NCBI GenBank assembly: GCA_005786775.1 | Contig: SYDD01000160.1 | Coordinates: 1-17,056 of the forward strand | DNA length: 17,056 bases | Reading direction: 5' to 3' | From: Opitutaceae bacterium | Lineage (GTDB): Bacteria > Verrucomicrobiota > Verrucomicrobiia > Opitutales > Opitutaceae | Part shown: piece after piece, positions 1 through 8,773 of the stretch | Layout of the letters: every line of letters starts with the position of its first letter | How positions within the stretch are numbered: position 1 is the first letter of the stretch | The notes under the pieces: model-generated | The model's database searches: none | The model's input: only the letters and a program-made list of their open reading frames with translations | Told to the model about the DNA's origin: nothing | Translations under genes and position numbers: made by a program

Positions 1-2360
1 GCCCAGTCGCGGGAGGAGCCGGTGCCATACTCCTGGCCCGCGATGACGATCAAGGGGGTACCCGCCTGCTGATGACGCACCGCGGCGTCGTGGATCGAAA
101 CCTCCTCCCCCGTGGGCTGGAAGATCGTGCTCCCGCCCTCCTTGCCGCCGAGCATCAGATTCTTGATCCGGACGTTGGCGAAGGTGCCGCGGGTCATTAC
201 CCGGTCGTTGCCGCGGCGAGAGCCATAGGAGTTGAAGTCTTCGAAGGCCACGCCGTGCTCCACGAGGAAGCGGCCGGCCGGGGATGACTTCTTGATGGCG
301 CCAGCGGGCGAGATGTGGTCGGTGGTGACAGAGTCGCCGAAGATGCCGAGCGCCCGGGCGCCGCGGATCTCGCCGATGGTCCCCGCCTGCATCCCGAACT
401 GAGTGAAGAAGGGGGGCTCCTGAATGTAGGTGGAGGCCGGGTCGAACGCGTACACGTTCCCGGTCGAGGCCGGGATCTCGTTCCACTTCGGGTTCTGGGC
501 GGCGAAATCGCGGTAGAGGCGGCGGAAAACTTCGGGCTTCAGCGCGGCCTCGAGAGTGTCCCGCACCTCCGCCAACGAGGGCCAGACGTCCGCGAGGTAG
601 ACTGGCTTGCCGTCCCGGTCGAGCCCGAGGGGCTCGCAGCTGAGGTCGAGGTCGACCCGCCCGGCGATCGCGAAGGCGACCACCAGCGGCGGCGACATCA
701 GGAAGTTGGCCTTCACGTTCTGGTGCACGCGGGCCTCGAAGTTGCGGGTGCCCGAGAGCACGGAGGCGGTGACCAGGTCGTGCTTCACGATCGCCTCTTC
801 GATGTTCGGGTCCAACGGGCCCGAATTGCCAATACAGGTCGTGCAACCGTAGCCCACGGTCTGGAACCGCAGTTTGTCGAGGTAGCGCTGCAGCCCGGTC
901 TTCTTGAGATAAGCGGTGACGACACGGGAACCCGGGGCAAGAGAGGCCTTGACCGCGGGGTTTACCTTGAGTCCGCGCTCGACGGCCTTCTTGGCGAGCA
1001 GGCCGGCCGCCAGCATCACGCTGGGGTTGGAGGGGTTGGTGCAGCTGGTGATAGCAGCGATGACCACCGATCCATTGGTGAGGCGTGCCTTGCGGCCGGC
1101 CGCATTCGCCACGCGGACCTCCTCGGCGAAGGAGGCCCGGGATTTGCCGAAGCCGTTCTCGGTGACGGGGCGCTGGAATGCGCCGAAGAATTCCCGTTGC
1201 AGATTGGGGAGCTCGATCCGGTCCTGGGGCCGCTTCGGTCCGGCGACGCTTGGTACCACGCTCGCAAGGTCGAGTGAGAGTTCGGACGAGTAGTCGATCT
1301 GCCCCTGCTGGGGCATCCCCCAGAGTCCCTGGGCCTGGTAGTAGGCCTCGTAGAGTGCGACGTGCCGCTCGTCGCGACCGGTGGCGCGGAGATAGGCGGC
1401 GCACTCGCCGTCGATCGGGAAGAAACCCATCGTGGCCCCATACTCGGGCGCCATATTGGCGATCGTGGCGCGGTCGACCACCGGAAGCGCCTGCGCGCCC
1501 GGACCGTAGAACTCGACAAACTTGCCCACCACCTTCGCTTTACGGAGCAGCTGGGTCAACGTCAGGGCGAGGTCGGTCGCGGTAACCCCCTCGCGCAGCG
1601 CCCCCGTGAGGTGCACGCCGACGACGTCCGGGGTGAGGAAGTAGACGGGCTGGCCCAGCATCCCGGCCTCGGCCTCGATGCCCCCCACGCCCCAGCCGAC
1701 GATGCCGATGCCGTTGATCATCGTGGTGTGAGAATCGGTGCCCACAAGGGTATCAGGGTAACACACACCTTGAGCGTCGGTGAGGACCCCCTTGGCCAGG
1801 TATTCGAGGTTAACCTGGTGGACGATGCCGATGCCCGGGGGCACGACCTTGAAGGTGTCGAAGGCCTGCATCCCCCACTTCAGGAACTGGTAGCGCTCGC
1901 GGTTGCGCGTGAACTCCAGCTCGAGGTTTCGCTGCATCGCGTCGGCGGAACCCGCGAAGTCCACCTGCACCGAGTGGTCGACCACCAGGTCGACGGGCAC
2001 GAGCGGCTCGATGATCTTCGGGTCCCGCCCCATCCGCGCGACCGCGGAACGCATCGCCGCGAGGTCAACCAGCAGCGGCACGCCAGTGAAGTCCTGCAGC
2101 ACGATACGCGCGACGACGAACGGGATCTCCTCGGTGCGTGGGGCCTTGGCGCCCCAGCTCGCGAGCTCCCGGACGGCGCCCTCGGCGACACGCTTGCCGT
2201 CACAATTGCGCAGCAGCGACTCGAGCACCAGCCGGATCGAGACCGGCAGGCGCGACACGCGGAAGCCGGCGGCCTCGAGCGCGGGAAGCGAGTAGAAGGA
2301 GTGCGACGCGCCGTTGGCGGAGAACGTCTGCAGCGTGTTGAAGGGATTCGGCAGGCTCAT
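1..2360 (-). CDS. acnA: Aconitate hydratase (AcnA/IRP1 type), C-terminus cut by window edge
   Basis: This is a TCA-cycle [4Fe-4S] enzyme that isomerises citrate to isocitrate in the cytoplasm. The minus-strand frame is open from an ATG at 2358-2360 to base 1 (about 786 residues); the family is usually near 900, so roughly the last 100 are missing. The motifs VGTDSHTTM and GWGVGGIEAEA lie in the N-terminal half. The cluster cysteines are C440 (SCTNPS) and C506/C509 (GCTTCIG), spaced as in E. coli AcnA. Further on come GDSVTTDHISPAG and, at the very edge, QEYGTGSSRDW of the swivelling C-terminal domain. No frameshift was seen on reading it through. The gene lies 85 bases downstream of the peroxiredoxin in the same direction, so co-transcription is possible. 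No Shine-Dalgarno precedes the ATG. Family assignment is secure. Confidence 0.97.
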   Translation of the reverse strand, partial: MSLPNPFNTLQTFSANGASHSFYSLPALEAAGFRVSRLPVSIRLVLESLLRNCDGKRVAEGAVRELASWGAKAPRTEEIPFVVARIVLQDFTGVPLLVDLAAMRSAVARMGRDPKIIEPLVPVDLVVDHSVQVDFAGSADAMQRNLELEFTRNRERYQFLKWGMQAFDTFKVVPPGIGIVHQVNLEYLAKGVLTDAQGVCYPDTLVGTDSHTTMINGIGIVGWGVGGIEAEAGMLGQPVYFLTPDVVGVHLTGALREGVTATDLALTLTQLLRKAKVVGKFVEFYGPGAQALPVVDRATIANMAPEYGATMGFFPIDGECAAYLRATGRDERHVALYEAYYQAQGLWGMPQQGQIDYSSELSLDLASVVPSVAGPKRPQDRIELPNLQREFFGAFQRPVTENGFGKSRASFAEEVRVANAAGRKARLTNGSVVIAAITSCTNPSNPSVMLAAGLLAKKAVERGLKVNPAVKASLAPGSRVVTAYLKKTGLQRYLDKLRFQTVGYGCTTCIGNSGPLDPNIEEAIVKHDLVTASVLSGTRNFEARVHQNVKANFLMSPPLVVAFAIAGRVDLDLSCEPLGLDRDGKPVYLADVWPSLAEVRDTLEAALKPEVFRRLYRDFAAQNPKWNEIPASTGNVYAFDPASTYIQEPPFFTQFGMQAGTIGEIRGARALGIFGDSVTTDHISPAGAIKKSSPAGRFLVEHGVAFEDFNSYGSRRGNDRVMTRGTFANVRIKNLMLGGKEGGSTIFQPTGEEVSIHDAAVRHQQAGTPLIVIAGQEYGTGSSRDW

Positions 2361-2445
2361 TGGGAACGAAAAGGAGAGGCCGCAGGAGACAGTTGGACAC
2401 GCCCGCGCCGCCGGGGCGGCGGCCCGGCGGCGGGAAGGATCCGGA

Positions 2446-2919
2446 TCAGCTGGCCAGCGCGGCCTTGATCGCGGCGAAGTTCGGCAGGTCCTTCGGCGTC
2501 GCGGTCTGCTCGGCGTACTTCACCACGCCATCCCGGCCGATGACGAACGCAGCGCGGGCCGCGGTGTCGCCCACGCCTGCGAGCATCGGGAAGAGCACGC
2601 CATAGGCGCGGGTGACCTCCTTGTTGAGGTCGCTGACGAGGGGAATCGAGATCCGGTTGGCCTTGGCCCACGCCTCCTGGGCGAAGGGGCTGTCGACGCT
2701 CACGCCGATCACCTCGGCGCCGAGCTGGGCGTACTGCTCGAGGCCGGCCGACTGGTCGCACATCTCCTGGGTGCAGACGCCGGTGAAGGCCAGGGGGAAG
2801 AAGAGCAGCACCGTTTGCTTCTGGCCGAGGTTGCGGCTGAGGGTGACGTCCTGGAGGCCTTCCGGCGTCTTGGTCTTGAGGGTGAAGTCCGGGGCTTTGG
2901 TTCCGACGGCGATGGGCAT
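2446..2919 (-). CDS. Thiol peroxidase of the AhpE/PrxQ (BCP) peroxiredoxin group
   Basis: This 157-residue cytoplasmic peroxiredoxin would reduce hydroperoxides through a reactive cysteine. The start chosen is the ATG at 2917-2919, giving MPIAVGTKAPDF, a typical start for the family; an upstream in-frame extension to 3009 has no family-like sequence. The active-site motif P42-x3-T46-x2-C49 is intact (FFPLAFTGVC), and a second cysteine follows as C49-x4-C54, the spacing of PrxQ/BCP proteins with a resolving cysteine in the same helix. The sequence around FFPLAFTG also resembles mycobacterial AhpE, which lacks that second cysteine. A conserved arginine precedes the late strand (RAAFVIGRDG). It is divergent from tyrS and upstream of acnA. 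Mechanism (1-Cys versus atypical 2-Cys) is inference. Confidence 0.93.
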   Translation of the reverse strand: MPIAVGTKAPDFTLKTKTPEGLQDVTLSRNLGQKQTVLLFFPLAFTGVCTQEMCDQSAGLEQYAQLGAEVIGVSVDSPFAQEAWAKANRISIPLVSDLNKEVTRAYGVLFPMLAGVGDTAARAAFVIGRDGVVKYAEQTATPKDLPNFAAIKAALAS

Positions 2920-3089
2920 GGTGAGGGCGGTGGGTTGGCGGTTGGTCAGACCCGGGCGCTTGGTCCCGGGAGGAAAGTTCACGTTGAGCGCGGCCCCGGC
3001 GCCCCGCAAATCGATTCTCGCGGCGGCGCCCGGCGCGGAATCCGCACTTGCGCGCGCCCGCCCGCCCTCCGTTTACTCCCGGGTCCCGC
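2920..3089. promoter_or_regulatory. Divergent intergenic region, peroxiredoxin / tyrS
   Basis: These 170 bases separate two genes transcribed away from each other and so must hold both promoters. I see no convincing -35/-10 pair, no T-box-like leader with terminator for tyrS, and no Shine-Dalgarno ahead of either start. It is the longest non-coding gap in the window. Confidence 0.4.
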
Positions 3090-4370
3090 ATGAACATCCT
3101 CGATGAGCTGCGCTGGCGCGGCCTCCTCGCCGACTGCACCGACCCCGTTGCGCTCCGCGCCCGCCTCGAGCAGGGCCCGATCACGCTTTACTGCGGCTTC
3201 GACCCCACGGCCGACTCTCTCCACGTCGGCAACCTGGTCCCGCTGCTGGCGCTGCGCCGCTTCCAGCTCCTCGGCCACCACCCGATCGCCCTCGCCGGCG
3301 GCGCCACCGGGATGGTCGGCGACCCCTCCGGCAAGTCCGCCGAGCGCAACCTGCAGACGCCGGAGCAGGTCGCGCACAACATCGCCGCAATCCGCGGTCA
3401 GCTCACCCAGTTCCTCGATTTCGACGTCCGCGCCAACCCCGCCCGGCTCGTCAACAACCACGACTGGACCGGGCCGCTGACCCTGCTCGAGTTCCTGCGC
3501 GATGTCGGCAAACACATCTCGGTCAACTCGATGGTGGCGAAGGACTCCGTCCGCTCGCGGATGGAGGACCGCGAGGCCGGGATCAGCTACACGGAGTTCA
3601 GCTACATGCTGCTCCAGGGTTATGATTTCTACCACCTGCGCCACGCGCTCGGCTGCGAGCTGCAGATCGGCGCGACCGACCAGTGGGGTAACATCACCGT
3701 CGGCACGGAGCTCACCCGCAAGAAACTGGGCGCCACCGTCTGGGGCCTCGTCTTCCCGCTGCTGACCAAGGCGGATGGCTCGAAGTACGGCAAGACCGCC
3801 ACCGGGACGGTCTGGCTCGATCCGCGCCGGACCTCGCCGTACCGCTTCTACCAGTTCTTCGTGAACACCGATGACGCCGACGTCGGGAAGCTGCTGCGCA
3901 CGCTGACCTTCCTCAACGCGGAGGAAATCGCGGCCCTCGAGCGCGAGGTCGCCGCGAACCCGGGTGCCCGCGCCGCCCAGAAGGCCCTCGCGCGCGAGAT
4001 GACCCGGCTGGTGCACGGGGAAAACCGGCTGGCCGGCGCGCTCCGCGCGAGCGATGCGCTGTTCGGTGGCCCGCTCGACGGCCTCACGGCGGAGGACTTT
4101 CAGGATATCATTGCGGAAATCCCGCGACATGCGTTCGAGCGCACTCACCTGAGCGGGGCCGGCGCTCCGCTCGGCGATCTGCTAGTCCACGCCGGTCTCT
4201 GCCCCTCGAAGGGCCAGGCGCGGAAGGACATCGAGGGCGGCGGCATCTACGTGAACAACCAGCGCGCCGCGGAGACCAGCCGCACGCTCAGCGAGGCCGA
4301 CGTGCTCCACGGCCGGTACGTGCTGCTGCGCAAGGGTAAACGCAGCTACGCCGTGCTGGAACTGGCCTGA
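3090..4370 (+). CDS. tyrS: Tyrosyl-tRNA synthetase
   Basis: This class I aminoacyl-tRNA synthetase charges tRNA-Tyr in the cytoplasm; it has 426 residues, a normal bacterial TyrRS length. The start chosen is the ATG at 3090 (MNILDEL); an in-frame extension back to 3048 has no family-like sequence. The HIGH-type signature is H45-V-G-N48 after the tyrosine-pocket strand (YCGFDPTADSL). QGYDFYHL and GATDQWGNI follow in the tyrosine-binding and dimer region. The KMSKS-equivalent loop is K232-Y-G-K-T236. A C-terminal S4 RNA-binding domain (about residues 360-420) contains LVHAGLCPSKGQARKDIEGG and GIYVNNQ. The stop TGA directly abuts the stop of the convergent gene on the minus strand. All catalytic motifs are present. 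Confidence 0.98.
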   Translation: MNILDELRWRGLLADCTDPVALRARLEQGPITLYCGFDPTADSLHVGNLVPLLALRRFQLLGHHPIALAGGATGMVGDPSGKSAERNLQTPEQVAHNIAAIRGQLTQFLDFDVRANPARLVNNHDWTGPLTLLEFLRDVGKHISVNSMVAKDSVRSRMEDREAGISYTEFSYMLLQGYDFYHLRHALGCELQIGATDQWGNITVGTELTRKKLGATVWGLVFPLLTKADGSKYGKTATGTVWLDPRRTSPYRFYQFFVNTDDADVGKLLRTLTFLNAEEIAALEREVAANPGARAAQKALAREMTRLVHGENRLAGALRASDALFGGPLDGLTAEDFQDIIAEIPRHAFERTHLSGAGAPLGDLLVHAGLCPSKGQARKDIEGGGIYVNNQRAAETSRTLSEADVLHGRYVLLRKGKRSYAVLELA

Positions 4371-7307
4371 TCAGCGGCCACCCGCCGCCGGCGCGGCGAG
4401 GAAACCAACAAGGTCCGCCATCGCCTGCGCGTCCACCGCGGCCTCGAGGCCTTCCGGCATCAGGGAACGTCCCGAGCTGATCAGCGTGCGCAGCTCGCTG
4501 CGGAGGATGACCTGCTCCTCCCCGTCGAGCCCCAGCAGCGTCAGGGCGCCGGCGGACTCCGCGGCGAGCATGCCCACCGCGGTGCGTCCGTCCGCGAGAT
4601 TCGCCGTGTAAAAGAGATAGCGGTCCTCCACGGCGCGGTTCGGATCCAGAATGTGGCCAATAAGGTACTCCGGGCTGCGGTCCTTCACTACCGCGAGATC
4701 GGGTCCGACCGCCCGGCCGGGCACTGCCCCGAACCGATGGCAGGCGCTGCAGGATTGCGCGAACACGGTCGCGCCCCGACCCGGATCAGCCCGCAACGGC
4801 GCCACGGCCGCGACGTAATCGCGCACGATGGCCTGGCGTCCGGCCGCGTCGCCCGCCCCGAAGACCGCCGCGGCCCGCGTCGCGATGCGGGGGTTCCCGT
4901 GCTGGGTGAGCGCCGTGCGCCGCGCGGCGTCGATCTGGGTCCGGAACGCCTCGTCGCGTTCCGCCCGGTCGAGGAGCACCTGCGCCCAGGCAGGCCGGCC
5001 GGCCAGCAGGCCCAGAATGAGCCCGCGTAACCGCGGGGAATGGCCCTCCCAGCCCGCCAGCAACAGCCCAGGCGTCTGAGTCCGGTTAATGCCGCCCAAA
5101 GCGCGTGCCGCCGCCCACTGCAACTCGGGCGACTGCCGCGCGTCCAGCAGGGCCGCGAGCCGGCCGGCGTCCTCCGCCTGCTGGCCCCGGCCCCGACCAA
5201 GCAACGTCACCGCGGCGAGGCGGGTCCGCGTCTCCTCCGTGGGGTCAGCCGCGACCACCCGCGCTCGCTCGAGGACCGGATCAAGCGCTTCCAGCGCCTG
5301 CCGGAGCGGCGCGCCGGCATCGCCGTGCAAGCGCGGGAGGGTCTGTCCCTGCCGCTGCAGGAGATCTAGGAGCTCACCCAATGCCTGCAGGCCCTCTGAG
5401 ACCTCGCCCCGTTGCAGCGCGGCGGGCACCGCGGCGAGCAACCGGGTGAGGGCGCGGGCGTTCGCCGTGGCCGCCGCGATCTCCGCGACCAGCGGGCTCT
5501 GCGCCAGCCCGGCGGCGTGCAAGGTCTCCAGCACCACGTCGGCGTGCGGCAGGGCGGAACTGAGCGCGGCCGCTCGCACGTAGCGATCGCGCTCCCGGGC
5601 CAGCAGCCGGGCGAGCGCCTCCCCCACCTCCACGCCCGGCCACTCGCCCAACGTGTAACCCACCTGCTGGCGCACGACGGCATCAGGGTCGTCGACCAGC
5701 GCGGCCACGGCGGCGCGCAGCGCCGGGTCGGCCGCGGCGATGGTCTCGCTGAGGCGGATCGCCTGCCGGCGCACCCCGGCGTGCAGATCGCGCAGGGAAC
5801 GCAGGACCACCGGAGGGGTCAGCGCCCCGATCCCGTGCAGCGCCCATAAGGCCTGCGCGCGCGCGGCGGGGAGCTCGGCCCCGACCGCCACCTGCTCCAC
5901 GACCTTCGCGGCGCCCTCGGGGCGGCGCCATTCCAATTGCTGCTGAGCAAGGTCTCGCAGCACGCCACTGGGGGAACGCAGCGCGTTCGCCAGCTCCCCA
6001 GCGTCAGCGCGATCCAGCCGCGGCACCGGGCGCAGCGCCCCCGCCCGAGGGCGGATCCGGTAGATGCGTCCCTGTTCCGAACCGGCCCGCAGGTCGCCCA
6101 AGACGCGTTGCCAAGCTTCGGGGATCCATTGGGGATGCTCGATGACAAGCCGATACATATCGGCGACATACAGGGCGCCGTCTGGTCCCGCACGGGCTGC
6201 GACGAACCGGGACCACGCGTCGGTGGAAGCGAGGAATTCCGCCGTCGCTTCGGCCTCCGGGCGCCGGCCGCGGAACGTGGCCCCGTCCGCCTCGAGCACC
6301 TCGCGATGCACGAGGTTGTGGACTGGCTCGCAGACGAAGACGTTGCCCGCGTAACCCGGACCGAGCAGCGAGTCGCGATAGATCACCGTGCCGCAGGCGG
6401 ACGTGAAATGGTTGGCCGCGAAGCCGTCGTTGAATCGTGCGAGGGTCTCGCTCCGCGGGTAGACGCGGGCCGCCCCAGGAATAGCGGCGACCGTTACGGC
6501 ACCGGACGGCGGGACGAGCCGAGGGTTGCGCCGGAGGTAGTGCTCCTCGAGGGCGTAGTGCCAGATCGGGTTAGAATTGTTGCCGCCGAACCAGTTGCCC
6601 CAGTCGTCGCGGTTGCGCCCCGCCTGGGTCTGGCCCGCGAGCGTCTCGATCTCCCCGGAGTCGGGCCGAAGGCGGAAATCCCGTTGGCCGAGCTCCACCA
6701 CGGGGCCGACCGCTCCCGCGCGCCGCACCTTCCCCCCACTGTTGCCATTGGCCAGGTGCACCCACCCGTCGAGGCTCCATTGGAGGCCGTTGCTCAGGTG
6801 CTGCTCGTTCCCCTCCGCGAGCCCCGTGAACAGCGGCCGCCGCACATCGGCCCGGCCGTCGCCGTCGGTGTCCTCGAGGAACAGCAGATCCGGCACCGCC
6901 ACGACTAGGATCCCCGAGCGCCACGGCAGGACCGCCGTCGGCGCGCGGAGTCCTTCGGCGTAGAGGGTGGAACGGTCGTACCGGCCGTCCCCGCGGGTGG
7001 ATTCCAGCACGCGGATCCGGCCTCCCGGCTGTCCCTTGCCGTCAAGGCCGCGCGGGTAATCCGCCATCTCCACGACCCAGAGCCGCCCATCCGCACCCCA
7101 CGCGAGATCGACGGGATCGAGCACGGCGGGCTCGGCGGCGACTAGCTCGATCTCGAGATCGCTAGGAACCTGGATCGCCGCGAGGGACGCGGCCGCCGCC
7201 AGTGGCGTCGGCAGCACGACCTTGGGAGGCGGGGCCACTTCCTTGTAGCCGCAGGAGAGCCACGCGAGCAGGGGCAGCAGCAACCGGGGAAGACGATCCG
7301 CGCGCAT
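4371..7307 (-). CDS. PVC-type exported protein: beta-propeller dehydrogenase-like, HEAT repeats, C-terminal cytochrome c
   Basis: A protein of 978 residues in three parts. The N-terminus (MRADRLPRLLLPLLAWLSC) is an export signal that may be a lipoprotein signal with C19 as acylation site, though tryptophan at the -3 position makes the lipobox poor. Residues about 47-420 match the 'putative membrane-bound dehydrogenase' domain of Pirellula/Verrucomicrobium proteins (LEIELVAAEP, DGRLWVVEMADYP, DTDGDGRAD, NEQHLSNGLQW). Residues about 430-810 are HEAT-like helical repeats rich in Ala, Leu and Arg. Residues about 835-975 form the matching haem-binding domain, with C853-S-A-C-H857 and a likely axial methionine M950 (SLMPEGL). 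The start is the ATG at 7305-7307; a TTG at 7314-7316 would add three residues. It lies 53 bases downstream of the ceramidase-family gene and is probably co-transcribed. Substrate and electron acceptor are unknown. Confidence 0.92.
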   Translation of the reverse strand: MRADRLPRLLLPLLAWLSCGYKEVAPPPKVVLPTPLAAAASLAAIQVPSDLEIELVAAEPAVLDPVDLAWGADGRLWVVEMADYPRGLDGKGQPGGRIRVLESTRGDGRYDRSTLYAEGLRAPTAVLPWRSGILVVAVPDLLFLEDTDGDGRADVRRPLFTGLAEGNEQHLSNGLQWSLDGWVHLANGNSGGKVRRAGAVGPVVELGQRDFRLRPDSGEIETLAGQTQAGRNRDDWGNWFGGNNSNPIWHYALEEHYLRRNPRLVPPSGAVTVAAIPGAARVYPRSETLARFNDGFAANHFTSACGTVIYRDSLLGPGYAGNVFVCEPVHNLVHREVLEADGATFRGRRPEAEATAEFLASTDAWSRFVAARAGPDGALYVADMYRLVIEHPQWIPEAWQRVLGDLRAGSEQGRIYRIRPRAGALRPVPRLDRADAGELANALRSPSGVLRDLAQQQLEWRRPEGAAKVVEQVAVGAELPAARAQALWALHGIGALTPPVVLRSLRDLHAGVRRQAIRLSETIAAADPALRAAVAALVDDPDAVVRQQVGYTLGEWPGVEVGEALARLLARERDRYVRAAALSSALPHADVVLETLHAAGLAQSPLVAEIAAATANARALTRLLAAVPAALQRGEVSEGLQALGELLDLLQRQGQTLPRLHGDAGAPLRQALEALDPVLERARVVAADPTEETRTRLAAVTLLGRGRGQQAEDAGRLAALLDARQSPELQWAAARALGGINRTQTPGLLLAGWEGHSPRLRGLILGLLAGRPAWAQVLLDRAERDEAFRTQIDAARRTALTQHGNPRIATRAAAVFGAGDAAGRQAIVRDYVAAVAPLRADPGRGATVFAQSCSACHRFGAVPGRAVGPDLAVVKDRSPEYLIGHILDPNRAVEDRYLFYTANLADGRTAVGMLAAESAGALTLLGLDGEEQVILRSELRTLISSGRSLMPEGLEAAVDAQAMADLVGFLAAPAAGGR

Positions 7308-7360
7308 CAGGTCCAATTAGGATGGGAGCGGCGCCGGCGCAAGGGCGGGAACAAGACCGT

Positions 7361-8773
7361 TCAGCGCCGGGCGGCGTGGAACTCCACGGGGACGATGCCG
7401 CGTACGGCGCCGATCAGACGGTCCTCGGTGTCGGGGTGGAGGCGGGTGGGCCACCCGTAGTAGTCCATCGAGCCGTCCACCTCGTAGCCGCCTTCCGGGT
7501 ACATCCGGCGCGAGGGCACGTAGCAGGGCACGGCATTAGCGTAGGCATTTATCCAGAGCCGCGGCCCGTCGAGCTCGCGGCGCAACCGCAACGAGTACTC
7601 TGCGACCACCTCCCCGCCGAGGAACACCATCACCAGCTCGCGCCCGAAGGTCCACGTCTGCACGGGAAGGGGCACGGCGGCCGGAAGGGAACGGCCCGCC
7701 GCCAGCTCCCCGAGAAAACGCCCGGCCGCATACTGGGCCGGCGCACGCGTCCCGGGCCCCCGCCGGGCCTCCAGCGCGGCGCGGTCGGGCGCGGGATCCA
7801 AGGGCAGCTGCACAACCTGATACGCGGCGGTGGTGACGGGGCCGAGCGGCCGCCACGCTCCGGGCAGCAGCCGGGCGACCTCAGCCGCAACCGCGGCCCC
7901 ATGGACGGGCACCCCCTCGGGACCGCGCGGCAGACCGGGATTCGCGTCCGCCCCGCAGCCGATCGCCACCAGCGCCGCGGCCCCGCCGTGGGCCGCTTCG
8001 AGGCGCGTTGCCGCATCCCCCGCCCAGTCCGGATGCACAAAGTTGTCTCCGCCGCCGAGCGTCGTGCAGTGGCAGGCGTAGTTGAGAAACAAGGCCCGCA
8101 TCGTCCCATCCGGCGCGGCAACGCGCAGCACCGGCAGCGCGTGGTCGACCGGCCCACCCGGCACGATCCCGAAGCCCTTCCATTTGCCATCCACCACTTG
8201 GCGACGCTGGGTAGCGAAGCCGACGCGGCCTTGGGTCCACGCCACGCGCGCGGGACGGCGGTCGGCCAGCGCGGCCGCCGCGACTTCGATCAGGCGCTCC
8301 CGCACAAGGACGGTGTAGGCGGCGATGCGGGCGGTTTCATCCGCAGGAAGATCACGCGCGAACATATTGGGCAGCACGTCGGCGAGGGCCGGGCCGTTGT
8401 GCGTGTGCGTCGCGCAGAGGGCAAGGCGGGCGCGGGGCAGCCCGAAGCGGCGCTCGAGGCCCTCGGAGACAATCCGGGCGGTCTCCGCGCCGATTCCAAT
8501 CAGTTCCGCGGTCACCAGCACCACCGGGGCGTCCGCATCAGCGCCGAGCGCCAACGCGCGCGCGTGCAGCGGGGCGCCAATCCGGGCCGCCTCCGTGGCG
8601 CGGGACTGGTAACCGGTCAGCCGGATGGGCAATTCGGGAGTGATGTCGATTCGCGCCACACCAACTGGCACCAACGGGTCGTCCGGAGCCGCGGGGAAGA
8701 CGAGGGCGGGCAACAGGAACAGCGCGAGCAACGGAAAACAAAAACGACGGAGGAGCGTAGCAGCAGGCTTCAT
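7361..8773 (-). CDS. Exported neutral/alkaline ceramidase-family protein
   Basis: A 470-residue protein with a clear signal peptide: residues 2-10 are basic, residues 11-27 hydrophobic, and cleavage is likely near VFPA-APDD. The start is the ATG at 8771-8773, directly before that signal; an in-frame extension to 8869 would bury it. Family features of the neutral ceramidase N-terminal domain are present: GVARIDITPELPIRLTGY, the zinc-site H123-T-H125-N-G-P, H235 in NYACHC, NFVHPDWAGD, and a late GGEVVAEY and GGYEVDGSMDYYG that may supply the Glu and Tyr zinc ligands. Known ceramidases are about 650 residues with an extra C-terminal domain, which this protein lacks; such short forms are common in PVC bacteria. 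Ceramide hydrolysis is therefore unproven; a zinc amidase acting outside the cytoplasm is the cautious reading. It is the first gene of a probable two-gene transcript. Confidence 0.88.
   Translation of the reverse strand: MKPAATLLRRFCFPLLALFLLPALVFPAAPDDPLVPVGVARIDITPELPIRLTGYQSRATEAARIGAPLHARALALGADADAPVVLVTAELIGIGAETARIVSEGLERRFGLPRARLALCATHTHNGPALADVLPNMFARDLPADETARIAAYTVLVRERLIEVAAAALADRRPARVAWTQGRVGFATQRRQVVDGKWKGFGIVPGGPVDHALPVLRVAAPDGTMRALFLNYACHCTTLGGGDNFVHPDWAGDAATRLEAAHGGAAALVAIGCGADANPGLPRGPEGVPVHGAAVAAEVARLLPGAWRPLGPVTTAAYQVVQLPLDPAPDRAALEARRGPGTRAPAQYAAGRFLGELAAGRSLPAAVPLPVQTWTFGRELVMVFLGGEVVAEYSLRLRRELDGPRLWINAYANAVPCYVPSRRMYPEGGYEVDGSMDYYGWPTRLHPDTEDRLIGAVRGIVPVEFHAARR

Noticed and set aside
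315..1277. Long plus-strand ORFs (for example 315-1277 and 1362-2468) over the aconitase gene
   Set aside because: They are antisense shadows in very GC-rich DNA; their translations show no family motifs, while the minus strand reads aconitase throughout.
2401..2430. GC-rich inverted repeat (CCGCC / GGCGG) after the peroxiredoxin gene, considered as a terminator
   Set aside because: The stem is only about five pairs within a run of repeated CCG/CGG units and no T-run follows on the minus strand; chance is likely at this base composition.
2979..4148. 389-codon minus-strand ORF opposite tyrS
   Set aside because: Low-complexity Arg/Ala/Glu-rich translation with no recognisable motif, fully covered by intact tyrS.
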